DNA from: Mesobacillus jeotgali
Lineage (GTDB): Bacteria; Bacillota; Bacilli; Bacillales; Cytobacillaceae
Length of the DNA: 64,000 nt
Assembly (NCBI RefSeq): GCF_031759225.1
Contig: NZ_CP134494.1
Coordinates: forward strand, 2,788,501-2,852,500
Reading direction: 5' to 3'
The translations under genes were made by a program, and so were the position numbers. The notes beneath the pieces were generated by a model that saw only the letters and a program-made list of their open reading frames with translations, searched no databases and had not been told where the DNA came from. Position 1 is the first letter of the stretch; every line of letters starts with the position of its first letter. This document shows, one piece after another, positions 16,736 through 24,436 of this stretch.

Positions 16736-18679
16736 CTACTGCATATAGATTATGTCCTTTATATTAAATTCTTTTTCTGCAATTCCTAACCTTTGTGCAG
16801 GAGTGCCAATTCTATCCTTTGTTTTATAAGCAAAACAAAAATTGTAATATGTTCGAAGGATGGTAAGAGCCATTTGAGCATACTTAGGATTGAAATTGGA
16901 ATAGATATAACTTTTGCCATCGCCACGGGCAGTGGTCAATGGTCTTTCTAAGATGGATAATCTCCTCCGAATGTGTTGGATAAAGGTATTGGTCGCATTA
17001 TCATTAACTTCCAGAATAAGATTAGCAATATCTTTTGGTTCAATTGATGACAGATTGGTTGTGCAATCTACCCATCTAAATCCTCTGTCAATAGTCGCTA
17101 AAGGATGCTCAATTGGATTATCCGCATATTCAAAATGGCTAGAAACCCCCGTGTTAATTTCTTTATGGAATTGATGGGTGTGGAATAGTTCCTCTAGTTT
17201 CAGGAACGCTAATTTCCTCAGAGACTTTGTATCATACCCAGAATTTAACCCCCAATTAACCAAATCCACCCTCGCTTGAACAAACTCTTCACGGGCTTGT
17301 TTTCTCGATTTCGTTTTATCCGTTTGGCAGAGAAAGTGATGGGCATCAGACAAGCGGAATTCTTTGGCGAATACTCGAAAAAGGGAAGTCACCAAAGAAT
17401 TGTCTTCATCGGTCACGAAACGCCATTCAGAAGCCTTTATAAGTTGTTTGATAAGCCAGAAATGAGCAATCGTTGTATAAGTCGAATTGACGTGTAATCC
17501 ATCCATATATCTCGCCCTGCGTTCAATCTTCTCTAAATCCTTCCGATACTCAACTTCTGTTTGTGTATCATTTTTTGATGGCGGCATTGGGTAATGAGAA
17601 TACTTTGGAATACGAGCGTGTTTCTTGGCAAATTCATTTAAATGGTCCTCTTTCATAAGAACGGTATCAAGAGCAATATCCCCCAACGAAATATCCCAAT
17701 CATATGCCACATCACTGCGGAACACATATCTTGAAAAGACATCAGCAGTAACCACGACACTGGTTGGAAACTGGCTTTCCTCCACATCATCATATTCGCT
17801 GCCGCCCATTCCTTTTTTGCGAACATTGTTAAGGAAATAGGTCATCTTATCAGTGTTTAACCACATTTCTTTAAAGTGCATCGTTTGAAGTGGTTTGGTC
17901 TCGTGTCGTTCCAAAAACTCCAAACATCTCCGATAAACAAATTCTAATTTGTTATAATATGTCCCACGCCCAATCTCCAAGATTTCACAAGCTCTTGTAA
18001 TTGGAACACGGCTTAATAACAGTTTCGTAAACAGTGGTAGAACGTCACTTCTTTGTTGGTGATAGGTGATGGACTTTCTGCCGCTCGGTAAGACATTGGT
18101 GAACTTCTTGCACGATTTGCACTGCCATCGTTGCGATTTACCTGTGCTTTTCCCTTGTTTATAAAATCTTTTCGGTTCATTGAATGGGGTAGAGCCTTCG
18201 GAATTGCATCCTTCCTTATGAAACTGATAATCAGGCTCCAAATCTTGCACACTGTTGATTTGGATTAACCGTTCGATTTCTTGAGAAATTGACCAATTGG
18301 ATAGAGTAACTGTATGGCACCCCAATGTGGCTAACTTGTTTGAATTAATGGGGGCGGGATTGCAATGAATGGTTTTATCCTTACCAGAACCCGATAATTT
18401 GTATCGGCTTGGTTTCCCTTTAGTTAGGAATTTTTCTTGCGGAAGCCCGTGCCACTTACAATAAGGGTTGGAGCAATAGTTATATTGGATTTGATGGATT
18501 TTTCCATTCCAATTGAAATCAATCGGCATAAACAACAAACCTTTGTGTTTTGTTCCGAACTGCTTTGGAGTCAAAACATTATAATCTTTAGCTCTTTCCG
18601 ATATTTCTTCTGAAGAAACAGGGGAAGGAATAAAAACTAGATTATCTTCTTTGGTCGCCAATCGTTTTAATTTAGACAA
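16736..18679 (-). CDS. DDE transposase with InsA-like zinc finger
   Basis: 647 residues. The first 200 hold zinc-binding clusters (YCSNPYCKWHG, then KSTGKSQRWQCKSCKK near 180-195, much like the InsA finger of IS1), followed by a helix-turn-helix (ITRACEILEIGRGTYYNKL). The catalytic part shows LNTDKM and TADVFSRYVF, then FVTDEDNSLV, and near the end YYNFCFAYKTKD with GTPAQRLGI, typical of DDE transposases. It begins at TTG 18679 inside the upstream gene (8-base overlap, poor RBS of its own), so it depends on translational coupling, a way to keep transposase low. The length is well above classical IS1 InsAB'. Confidence 0.85.
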   Translation of the reverse strand: MSKLKRLATKEDNLVFIPSPVSSEEISERAKDYNVLTPKQFGTKHKGLLFMPIDFNWNGKIHQIQYNYCSNPYCKWHGLPQEKFLTKGKPSRYKLSGSGKDKTIHCNPAPINSNKLATLGCHTVTLSNWSISQEIERLIQINSVQDLEPDYQFHKEGCNSEGSTPFNEPKRFYKQGKSTGKSQRWQCKSCKKFTNVLPSGRKSITYHQQRSDVLPLFTKLLLSRVPITRACEILEIGRGTYYNKLEFVYRRCLEFLERHETKPLQTMHFKEMWLNTDKMTYFLNNVRKKGMGGSEYDDVEESQFPTSVVVTADVFSRYVFRSDVAYDWDISLGDIALDTVLMKEDHLNEFAKKHARIPKYSHYPMPPSKNDTQTEVEYRKDLEKIERRARYMDGLHVNSTYTTIAHFWLIKQLIKASEWRFVTDEDNSLVTSLFRVFAKEFRLSDAHHFLCQTDKTKSRKQAREEFVQARVDLVNWGLNSGYDTKSLRKLAFLKLEELFHTHQFHKEINTGVSSHFEYADNPIEHPLATIDRGFRWVDCTTNLSSIEPKDIANLILEVNDNATNTFIQHIRRRLSILERPLTTARGDGKSYIYSNFNPKYAQMALTILRTYYNFCFAYKTKDRIGTPAQRLGIAEKEFNIKDIIYMQ

Positions 18680-18923
18680 TTTTATCAGTCTCCACTAAAT
18701 CCTCGATTTCCAATTGCTTCACAATCCGTCGATTATTACGTCTGTTTTCAATCCATTTTATAAAATCTTTATCATCTAAAATATTGAGCAGCAACATATC
18801 AACGACTTCGCTTTCACTATACTCCGTATATTCTGCGTAGGTCTTGACGATAGCTCGTACTCGTTCGGATATAAGCCAATCTACGTTTTCTGCTTTGTTG
18901 TTTTTGGGCTTTATAAACTTCAA
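18672..18923 (-). CDS. Small transposon accessory protein
   Basis: 83 residues from TTG 18923 behind GGAGGACGATAAGAA. It is strongly charged; WLISERVRAIVKTYAEYTEYSESEVVDMLLLNIL looks like a ribbon-helix-helix or short coiled DNA-binding segment. It overlaps the transposase start by 8 bases and is surely cotranslated with it. By analogy with InsA of IS1 it may repress the transposon promoter or help transposition; the sequence itself is not InsA. Confidence 0.6.
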   Translation of the reverse strand: MKFIKPKNNKAENVDWLISERVRAIVKTYAEYTEYSESEVVDMLLLNILDDKDFIKWIENRRNNRRIVKQLEIEDLVETDKIV

Positions 18924-19294
18924 TTCTTATCGTCCTCCGTATTCTAAAATTGGTCATACAATTAGTATGTCCAATTAGCACACATTTTAACACAGTAATT
19001 GGAGACTGTCTGCTGGTCAGCAGACTTCTACCAATTGATATGCTAATTTTCATACGAATTTAGATAATAAACTAAGTAAAATGCCTATGTGTAAACAAAT
19101 AAAAGAACTCCAATTCATATACGAATTAGAGTCCTAACTATATTACATATTTAATTTTTCTACCTTAATACCGAACCCGTTAAGATTCAATCTGATCCTT
19201 TTTCTTTGAATTTGCAGTCTACTTAAACTAAAGCACCCTTATGTTTAAGTACATTTGTTCACAAACTTAGATGTATAACAGGAATGCTGCACTT
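18924..19294. promoter_or_regulatory. Transposase upstream region with palindromes and segment C'
   Basis: No gene. Just upstream of the accessory gene lie CATACAATTAGTATG, several TTAGCA-like words and the near-perfect palindrome GTCTGCTGGTCAGCAGAC (19008-19025), all candidate operators for the transposase operon. Segment C' (19160-19206) is the inverted copy of C at about 15937-15985, so C and C' bracket the GNAT-transposase block. Confidence 0.55.
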
Positions 19295-19645
19295 TTAGTT
19301 GGAATTAGAAGTGTTCTTTTTTACTCTTGAAATTACAAAATAAGCAACCAGATATATTAGGCACAAAAAGAGAAATACTATTAAAACTGAAAGTAAGAAC
19401 TTATCTTGATGCCATACTGTTCCACAACATCTTATTCCATAAAAATAAGGTAAAGGCGGATCAATGTTAACTACTGTCAGCTCCACAAATCCTATTGGGA
19501 AACCTATAAACATAGGGAAACTCTCTTTTAACTCGTCATATGTTTTGATCATTTTTCCGTCAAAAAAAGCGGTAGAATAAACAAAAATGCACGATATAAG
19601 AAACATCAATGGTAGAACTACAAACTTTTTTAAAAAGGGTCGCAT
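19295..19645 (-). CDS. Hypothetical membrane protein, transposon passenger
   Basis: 116 residues. Two hydrophobic helices, one at the N terminus (VVLPLMFLISCIFVYS) and one near the C terminus (LLSVLIVFLFLCLIYLVAY), with about 55 residues between them that would face outside. Basic residues precede the first helix. It resembles small predicted membrane proteins found beside PepSY-type genes; no known family. Confidence 0.6.
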   Translation of the reverse strand: MRPFLKKFVVLPLMFLISCIFVYSTAFFDGKMIKTYDELKESFPMFIGFPIGFVELTVVNIDPPLPYFYGIRCCGTVWHQDKFLLSVLIVFLFLCLIYLVAYFVISRVKKNTSNSN

Positions 19646-19729
19646 TTTTAAATCACCTCAAAAAAATCCCTAAAATATCTATGTATGATTATTATGCAAA
19701 ACTGCTCCGATAGTTGAACAAGCGAGTAT

Positions 19730-20074
19730 TTAATTTAAAGGTCCATAAAGGTCAAGCAATTTACCAGTAGTTGCATCAAAAACAACTGTTGGTTCATTCC
19801 CTTTAAATTTTATTGTGACCTCCCATTGCTTCCTATTTAAGAGCCTATACCAAAGCCCCTCCCTTATATTTAGTGTTGCGTTAACGTTATCAGGTCCTAA
19901 TCCTTCTAACTCACTCAAATCCATCGGAGAAATAGAACTTCCCCATTCTTCTGATGGTTTTTGCATAAGTTCAACCGAGTGGACTACTGCTTCTCCTGTA
20001 ACCATAGGATTCTGTTGATAGATATAAACAACCGATATAAAAACAATTAAAATAGGGACTATTATCTTTTTCAT
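19730..20074 (-). CDS. Hypothetical secreted protein, PepSY-like C terminus
   Basis: 114 residues with an N-terminal signal or anchor helix (IIVPILIVFISVVYIY). The last 30 residues, WEVTIKF followed by VVFDATTGKLLDLYGP, match the strand pattern of PepSY-like domains (a tryptophan strand, then DAxTGxIL). It lies 84 bases upstream of the 116-residue membrane protein gene on the same strand, so the two may form one unit. Passenger of the transposon. Function unknown. Confidence 0.6.
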   Translation of the reverse strand: MKKIIVPILIVFISVVYIYQQNPMVTGEAVVHSVELMQKPSEEWGSSISPMDLSELEGLGPDNVNATLNIREGLWYRLLNRKQWEVTIKFKGNEPTVVFDATTGKLLDLYGPLN

Positions 20075-20539
20075 AAAACACTCTCCCCCTGTAAAAATAC
20101 ATAACCCTTGTTGAACATTCCTGCTTCGTTAGTTTAAGAACTATCTTTCACATACTCTCATTTTATTTTAACACAAATTCCCAATATGCCTTTAATAATG
20201 TTGATAAATATAGGGAGTCTTTATATATTCTTAAAGAACTAATAACAGAATTTACATCTGTTTTAACACATCTTTTATCAAGTGTACAAAAATTATTGTA
20301 TGCTTGCGATTTAACATGCTAAAAGTGGTGCTAATTATTATGTTAAAAAGATGTAAATCATCAACAATGGTTGGTGTATCAACCAAAAAAAGAGGTGCGA
20401 ATTAGCGTGCTAATTCCACCTCCAAATGCTTTGTTATTTCTGTTTTTCTCCCTTTCAACCGAACGGCTTAATAAAAAAACCAAGGGGGTAAAGATTCACA
20501 ATTCTTATTATAAAAGAGGTTGTTCTTATTTATCTTGCT
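20075..20539. repeat. Right subterminal repeat block (segment B')
   Basis: No gene. Contains TTAACATGCTAA (20311-20322), GGTGCTAATTA, TTAGCGTGCTAA (20403-20414) and segment B' (20443-20477), the inverted copy of B at 15835-15868. The repeated TTARCRTGYTAA palindromes are shared with the left subterminal block. Confidence 0.6.
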
Positions 20540-20628
20540 GGCTCTCCCATCCGCAAACAGTGGCTCTATCTTACGCAATCAATGGCTCAAAACTCCGCAC
20601 AAGTGGCTCTCTTCATCCGCAATAATCA
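20540..20628 (-). repeat. Transposon right end, four 21-22 bp units
   Basis: Read on the minus strand it begins TGATTATTGCGGA and contains four TGCGGA...GAGCCA-type units spaced like those at the left end (one unit reads ATTGCGTAAGATAGAGCCA). It matches the left end closely over the first three units. Confidence 0.75.
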
Positions 20629-20636
20629 TTCTTGAA
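20629..20636. repeat. 8-bp target-site duplication, right copy
   Basis: TTCTTGAA directly after the CA end of the transposon, identical to 15082-15089. Confidence 0.75.
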
Positions 20637-20674
20637 TATAAAATATATCTTCAATAGCATTGGAGGATAATACT

Positions 20675-21766
20675 ATGTATTTCCTAAGAGATAATGATAT
20701 AAAAGTTGGAACCTTATCATATCCTGATTTTTGCATTAAGGTTAATCAATTCTCAGGAGATTTATTCCAGGAGTTTTGTTATAGATTTTTTCATCTTACT
20801 AATACGGTTATTACTGCCACTAAATCAGTTGGAGTTAATGGTGATAAAAGGACAGATGGAATGTTAGGAACAGGAGCGTATTTAGCGTGTTTCGGTCCTG
20901 AGAAATACAGTAATTATGATGATATTGACGTGAAAATTAAAACCAAAATGAAAGAAGATTTTAATAACTTATTTCTTGAACATGAGGACTTAACCAGAAT
21001 GGTTTTCATTACCAAAACAGATCGAGGAATGGGTCCAAAAACCATTGAAATGAAGAAAGAACTAGAAAGTGAAAGATACCAAAAACAATTATATAGAGAA
21101 AAAAACTGGATACACGAGAGAGAGATAGTAAAAATAAGGTATATGGATAAGATAAACATGTTTTATTATCTTTTACGTTTTGTTAAAGAAGAAAAAGATT
21201 TAGAATATTTATTTGACAACAGGATATCCTTTGAGAAAGCACCTGTAAAACTTACTCACCTTCTTGATGATCCCGCATTCATAAGGGAATGCCTGTATGA
21301 AACTTCAAGGAGATTCAATAAAAAAAATATCCACCACGGTATAATCCAAAGAGAGATATTCGAAATTGAACAGCTGATACAAACAAAGATCGATAGAGAT
21401 AAAAGAAAATACAATGTAAATAATGCTGAAGATATTCCATATGAAGAATGGGGTATCGTTCAAGCGGAAGGTATGGAAGATTTCGATGTAGATTTTGATA
21501 TTCCTCCGGGCTATCAATATTTATCCAATAAATATTACTTAACTCCTCTAGTATTATTAGAGCTACTGAAACGGATTAGAATTCAATTAATTACTTCAAA
21601 AGCTCAAATTCCACCTTTTTCTGAGGTATTTTCTAATACTTACTTTGAATATTTATATCGATTAGTTGTCTCAGAAACAGAAAGTTATATACAATTTGAA
21701 ACACTAATGACAAAGGTCAGACCTAAAACAAATTTTTTCAAGGAAAGGCTAAAAGAATTAGAATGA
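20675..21766 (+). CDS. ABC-3C-like defence protein with Mrr-type N-terminal domain
   Basis: 363 residues from ATG 20675, set by TTGGAGGATAATACT. The N terminus reads FQEFCYRFF...VNGDKRTDGMLGTGAYLACFGPEK, the G-D-x-x-x-DG-then-Y/F-APE layout of the N-terminal domain of ABC-three-component (ABC-3C) defence proteins, a relative of Mrr nucleases. The rest is helical with an acidic stretch (DFDVDFDIPPGYQY) and no motif I know. ABC-3C systems also have middle-component and ATPase genes; neither is next to it, so this may be an orphan. Ended by a strong hairpin at 21782. Confidence 0.5.
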   Translation: MYFLRDNDIKVGTLSYPDFCIKVNQFSGDLFQEFCYRFFHLTNTVITATKSVGVNGDKRTDGMLGTGAYLACFGPEKYSNYDDIDVKIKTKMKEDFNNLFLEHEDLTRMVFITKTDRGMGPKTIEMKKELESERYQKQLYREKNWIHEREIVKIRYMDKINMFYYLLRFVKEEKDLEYLFDNRISFEKAPVKLTHLLDDPAFIRECLYETSRRFNKKNIHHGIIQREIFEIEQLIQTKIDRDKRKYNVNNAEDIPYEEWGIVQAEGMEDFDVDFDIPPGYQYLSNKYYLTPLVLLELLKRIRIQLITSKAQIPPFSEVFSNTYFEYLYRLVVSETESYIQFETLMTKVRPKTNFFKERLKELE

Positions 21767-21781
21767 AAATATTTTGAAGTA

Positions 21782-21812
21782 AAGGACACCATCATTCTAT
21801 AGAGGTGTCCTT
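21782..21812. terminator. Bidirectional terminator
   Basis: AAGGACACC and GGTGTCCTT pair perfectly around a 13-base loop. Placed between the ABC-3C-like gene and the converging integrase gene, next to the candidate attachment core at 21822. Confidence 0.8.
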
Positions 21813-21821
21813 AACATATAT

Positions 21822-21829
21822 TTCAGGTT
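21822..21829. other. Candidate attachment-site core
   Basis: TTCAGGTT here equals the anticodon loop and next base of the tRNA-Leu(CAG) remnant at 30625-30632. It lies 23 bases from the end of the integrase gene, the usual place for an att site. If elements are tandem in the tRNA gene, only such a short core would be shared. Inference from an 8-base match. Confidence 0.4.
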
Positions 21830-21851
21830 TCCAATAGCCAGTATTGAAGAC

Positions 21852-22994
21852 TCACAGGTCTTTTGAGAAAATTCCATCAATTTTTTTCGCGGTTTGTTTT
21901 TTCATTTCCATATCAGTGTGAGCATAAATATTTGCAGTTGTATTCAAATCAGAATGACCTAACCAGACTTGAATTTCTTTTAGTGACATTCCATTTTTTA
22001 AAAGGTAGCTAGCGGTACTATGCCTTAGATCATGAAATCGGATTTCTTCTAAATTATTTTCTCGAATGATTTTTTTAAACTTATGATTGAGATAATCCGT
22101 TTTTAATGGAGTTCCTTCATCCCAACAGCAAATATACCCGCCATCATTATATTCTTTACCAAATAATAGCTTGGATTTCTTTTGTTTCTTTTTCAATAAT
22201 TTTAAATACTCTTCAATTTTCCTAATTAATGGTAAAGTTCTATAACTGCTTTCACTTTTAGGTTTTTTAGTCACAACTTTTTTGCCAAATTTCACTCTTG
22301 TCTCTTTAATTGTAATTGTCTTACCTTTAAAATCGATTGCATCCCATTTTAATCCTAATACTTCTCCCCTTCTTAAACCATAATGGGCAGCAATATAAAC
22401 TGCGGATTCAATTGGAGTACCAACACAAACTTCAAATAACTTTTCTAATTGATCTACAGTATAGTATTTTGCCCTATATTTTTCTTTTTTAGGTAACACT
22501 ACTCGATCTGCAGGATTGGACGATAATAATCCCATTCTAACAGCAAAGTCTAAGGAGCTTTTAAGATTTGCATGGTGCTTCCTTAGTGTATTCGGTGACA
22601 ACCCTCCACTTTCTGGATTACTCTTATATTCGTAATACTTTTGGATATGAATAGGTTTTAACTCTTGAAGTGCTAAATTTTTAAAACTTTTTTCAAAATA
22701 GGGGATAAGATGTTTTGTTACGACTAATTCATAACTTTCCCAGGTAGTTTCTTCTACCTGGTTCACAATTACATTATTTAACCAGTCGGTAATAAAACTC
22801 GTAAATGTAAGTTTAATTGGACTTATAAATATATTGTTATCAATTTTCAATAAAGTATCTCTCAATACTTTTTCAGCGTCAGACTTTTTTTCACAATTCG
22901 TATTTATCCACTTTTGTTTTCTTTTTCCATTGTCGGTACCTATATCTACAATAATATACCACTTTTTCCCTCTTTTTCTTAAGCTTCCTTTCAT
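21852..22994 (-). CDS. int: Tyrosine recombinase (integrase)
   Basis: 380 residues. The N terminus has an arm-type DNA-binding fold (KRGKKWYIIVDIG, then KRKQKWINT), then a SAM-like core-binding domain, then the catalytic domain with Arg in YGLRRGEVLGLKW (near 207), HDLRHSTAS (near 320), WLGHSDLNTT and the nucleophile in IYAHTD (near 357). It would integrate and excise the element. ATG preceded by AGGAGGGTATAAA. A terminator and the excisionase-like gene lie directly upstream. Typical of Bacillus phages, satellites and ICEs. Confidence 0.92.
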   Translation of the reverse strand: MKGSLRKRGKKWYIIVDIGTDNGKRKQKWINTNCEKKSDAEKVLRDTLLKIDNNIFISPIKLTFTSFITDWLNNVIVNQVEETTWESYELVVTKHLIPYFEKSFKNLALQELKPIHIQKYYEYKSNPESGGLSPNTLRKHHANLKSSLDFAVRMGLLSSNPADRVVLPKKEKYRAKYYTVDQLEKLFEVCVGTPIESAVYIAAHYGLRRGEVLGLKWDAIDFKGKTITIKETRVKFGKKVVTKKPKSESSYRTLPLIRKIEEYLKLLKKKQKKSKLLFGKEYNDGGYICCWDEGTPLKTDYLNHKFKKIIRENNLEEIRFHDLRHSTASYLLKNGMSLKEIQVWLGHSDLNTTANIYAHTDMEMKKQTAKKIDGIFSKDL

Positions 22995-23021
22995 TTTATA
23001 CCCTCCTGTTTTTTAAAATAA

Positions 23022-23052
23022 AAATAAGCAGGGAAAAATCCCCGCTTATTTT
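23022..23052 (-). terminator. Terminator between excisionase-like and integrase genes
   Basis: AATAAGCAGGGA pairs with TCCCCGCTTATT, with an AT-rich tail on both sides. It follows the excisionase-like stop and precedes the integrase RBS. Confidence 0.7.
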
Positions 23053-23062
23053 TTGATAGTAA

Positions 23063-23248
23063 TTATTTTTTTTTAATCTGATTAATAATATATTCCTTTA
23101 TACAGATTTTAGGTATTTTATATACCCTTCCAATCTTAAATGACTTTATTTCTCCATTTTGTAAAAGTATATACGCTTTATTTCTACCTATATTTAATAT
23201 TTCCATTAAATCTTCAATCTCAACTACATCATCATATTCTGAGAACAC
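23063..23248 (-). CDS. xis: Excisionase-family helix-turn-helix protein
   Basis: 61 residues. IEDLMEILNIGRNKAYILLQNGEIKSFKIGRVYKI is the standard winged helix of excisionase/MerR-like small proteins (the AYxLxxxGxIxxxxIGRxxRI pattern). It should assist the integrase in excision or regulate the element. It is directly upstream of int and last in the run of element genes on this strand. Confidence 0.85.
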   Translation of the reverse strand: MFSEYDDVVEIEDLMEILNIGRNKAYILLQNGEIKSFKIGRVYKIPKICIKEYIINQIKKK

Positions 23249-23384
23249 TTATTATCCCCTTCTCCCCTTCTTTTATAAACTAGTCTTGAGTATTAAAAAT
23301 TAACTAATCCTTTTATTGATTTGTTTAGATTAAGTTAATTTATTATTAAACTAAATTAACTGTTGAAAAAAAGGATTTAGTCCA

Positions 23385-23852
23385 TTATTCAGATAATTCA
23401 TTATCAAGTTCATTTAACTCACTTAAGAAGGAAAGAATAATTCTATAATGAATCTGTTCAATTTTAGAATAATTTTTGGTTGCCTTGATAAAAACTACTC
23501 TATTATCATTTTCTATAAAAATAGGTAAGTGAGGATAAACATTTTGCAATTCTTTGTCTTTCATGTCGATGTATTTTAAAGCAGAATAACTGGCAGCTTG
23601 CAATCCGTCACAGATACCACCAATAAAATTATCGAGATCTCCGATCCGAAAAATATCTTTTTTATTTGGTATAAATAGAATTACTTCAAGCCCTATATAA
23701 TTTTTTTTAACTATTTCACCATATTCCAATGAAGCTTCGTAAGCCTTCTTTCTTAGGGAAATAATTCTAGATCTCTCAGATTTTGAATTCCACATTGAGT
23801 TAGCTCCGCTTTTTTTGGGCGGGGTGTCAAAAACCGTGAACTCTATTCTCAA
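23385..23852 (-). CDS. RusA-like Holliday junction resolvase
   Basis: 155 residues from TTG 23852, preferred over the GTG 17 codons earlier because AAGGGAGGA stands 6 bases before it and because RusA proteins start with a short strand (here RIEFTVFDTPPKK). GDLDNFIGGICDGLQ gives the acid cluster D72, D74 and D82 of the RusA active site (DxDN...xDxL). It would resolve branched DNA made during replication or recombination of the element. Lies between Xis and the replication genes. Confidence 0.75.
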   Translation of the reverse strand: MRIEFTVFDTPPKKSGANSMWNSKSERSRIISLRKKAYEASLEYGEIVKKNYIGLEVILFIPNKKDIFRIGDLDNFIGGICDGLQAASYSALKYIDMKDKELQNVYPHLPIFIENDNRVVFIKATKNYSKIEQIHYRIILSFLSELNELDNELSE

Positions 23853-23963
23853 TCCAAATCCTCCCTTAACTTTGTAGTGTATTACTTCATACCTTAGTTT
23901 CACCTTTATAATATATAACTAATAAAGTCAAAAAGACTCATAAGTTATTAAAAGATACAAAGA

Positions 23964-24419
23964 TCAACTAAATAAACTATTGATGATTTCTTTCTTCTTT
24001 CGTTTTCTTCTCTTCAATCTGAAATGTTTTCTGTAATTATCCAAATTTATAATTAATATCGATGAAGTAGGATCGTTTTTCTTAATAAATTCCTCGATAC
24101 CCGTCGAGTTTCCATAAAAGATCCAAACCTTTTCCTTTGCTTTAACCCTTATTAATCTTTTTATTGATCTAGATCTGAACCCCCCATCGACTTCAAACGC
24201 TAGTTTTATTTCTTCGGTATTTTTATCGATCCAGAGTACATCCAGACGGTCCCCATGAAGAACTCTTTTTTTAATACCTAGGCAATTATAACGTTCAGCC
24301 AATTCTACTAAACAATCACACAAAGCTAAATGGAACTTAACACTACTCAGCATCTTCTTAACAGGTATTCTTAAGTTAATTTGGTTTACAAGGTCATGAT
24401 ATTTTATTGTTTTATCCAT
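23964..24419 (-). CDS. Hypothetical protein, PD-(D/E)XK-like
   Basis: 151 residues from ATG 24419; a GTG four codons earlier is possible. RLDVLWID followed by IKLAFEVDGG supplies Asp60 and E76-x-D78, a pattern of DUF-type nuclease-fold proteins, with Asp in place of the usual Lys. The C terminus is a run of basic residues (RLKRRKRKKKE), probably DNA-binding. It lies 17 bases after the Rep-like gene, so it is cotranscribed and may act in replication or DNA processing of the element. Confidence 0.5.
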   Translation of the reverse strand: MDKTIKYHDLVNQINLRIPVKKMLSSVKFHLALCDCLVELAERYNCLGIKKRVLHGDRLDVLWIDKNTEEIKLAFEVDGGFRSRSIKRLIRVKAKEKVWIFYGNSTGIEEFIKKNDPTSSILIINLDNYRKHFRLKRRKRKKKEIINSLFS

Positions 24420-24436
24420 AGATACACCCACTTCTA

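Larger units (their letters stand above)
15090..20628. mobile_element. IS1-like transposon with passenger genes (5.5 kb)
   Basis: Both termini read TGA(G/T)TATTGCGGA inward and are bounded by an identical 8-bp direct repeat (TTCTTGAA), so the ends can be set to the base. Each end carries four spaced copies of a TGCGGA-N5/6-GAGCCA unit. Inside are a DDE transposase with InsA-like zinc finger (16736-18679), a small overlapping upstream gene (18672-18923), a GNAT acetyltransferase, a zinc-ribbon protein and two membrane or secreted small proteins. Duplications of 8-9 bp are usual for IS1-family elements, agreeing with the zinc finger. Passenger genes and complex ends are unusual for that family. 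Confidence 0.75.

Noticed and set aside
20371..20625. 84-residue plus-strand ORF
   Set aside because: It runs through segment B' and the right-end repeat array and is best explained by those non-coding repeats.
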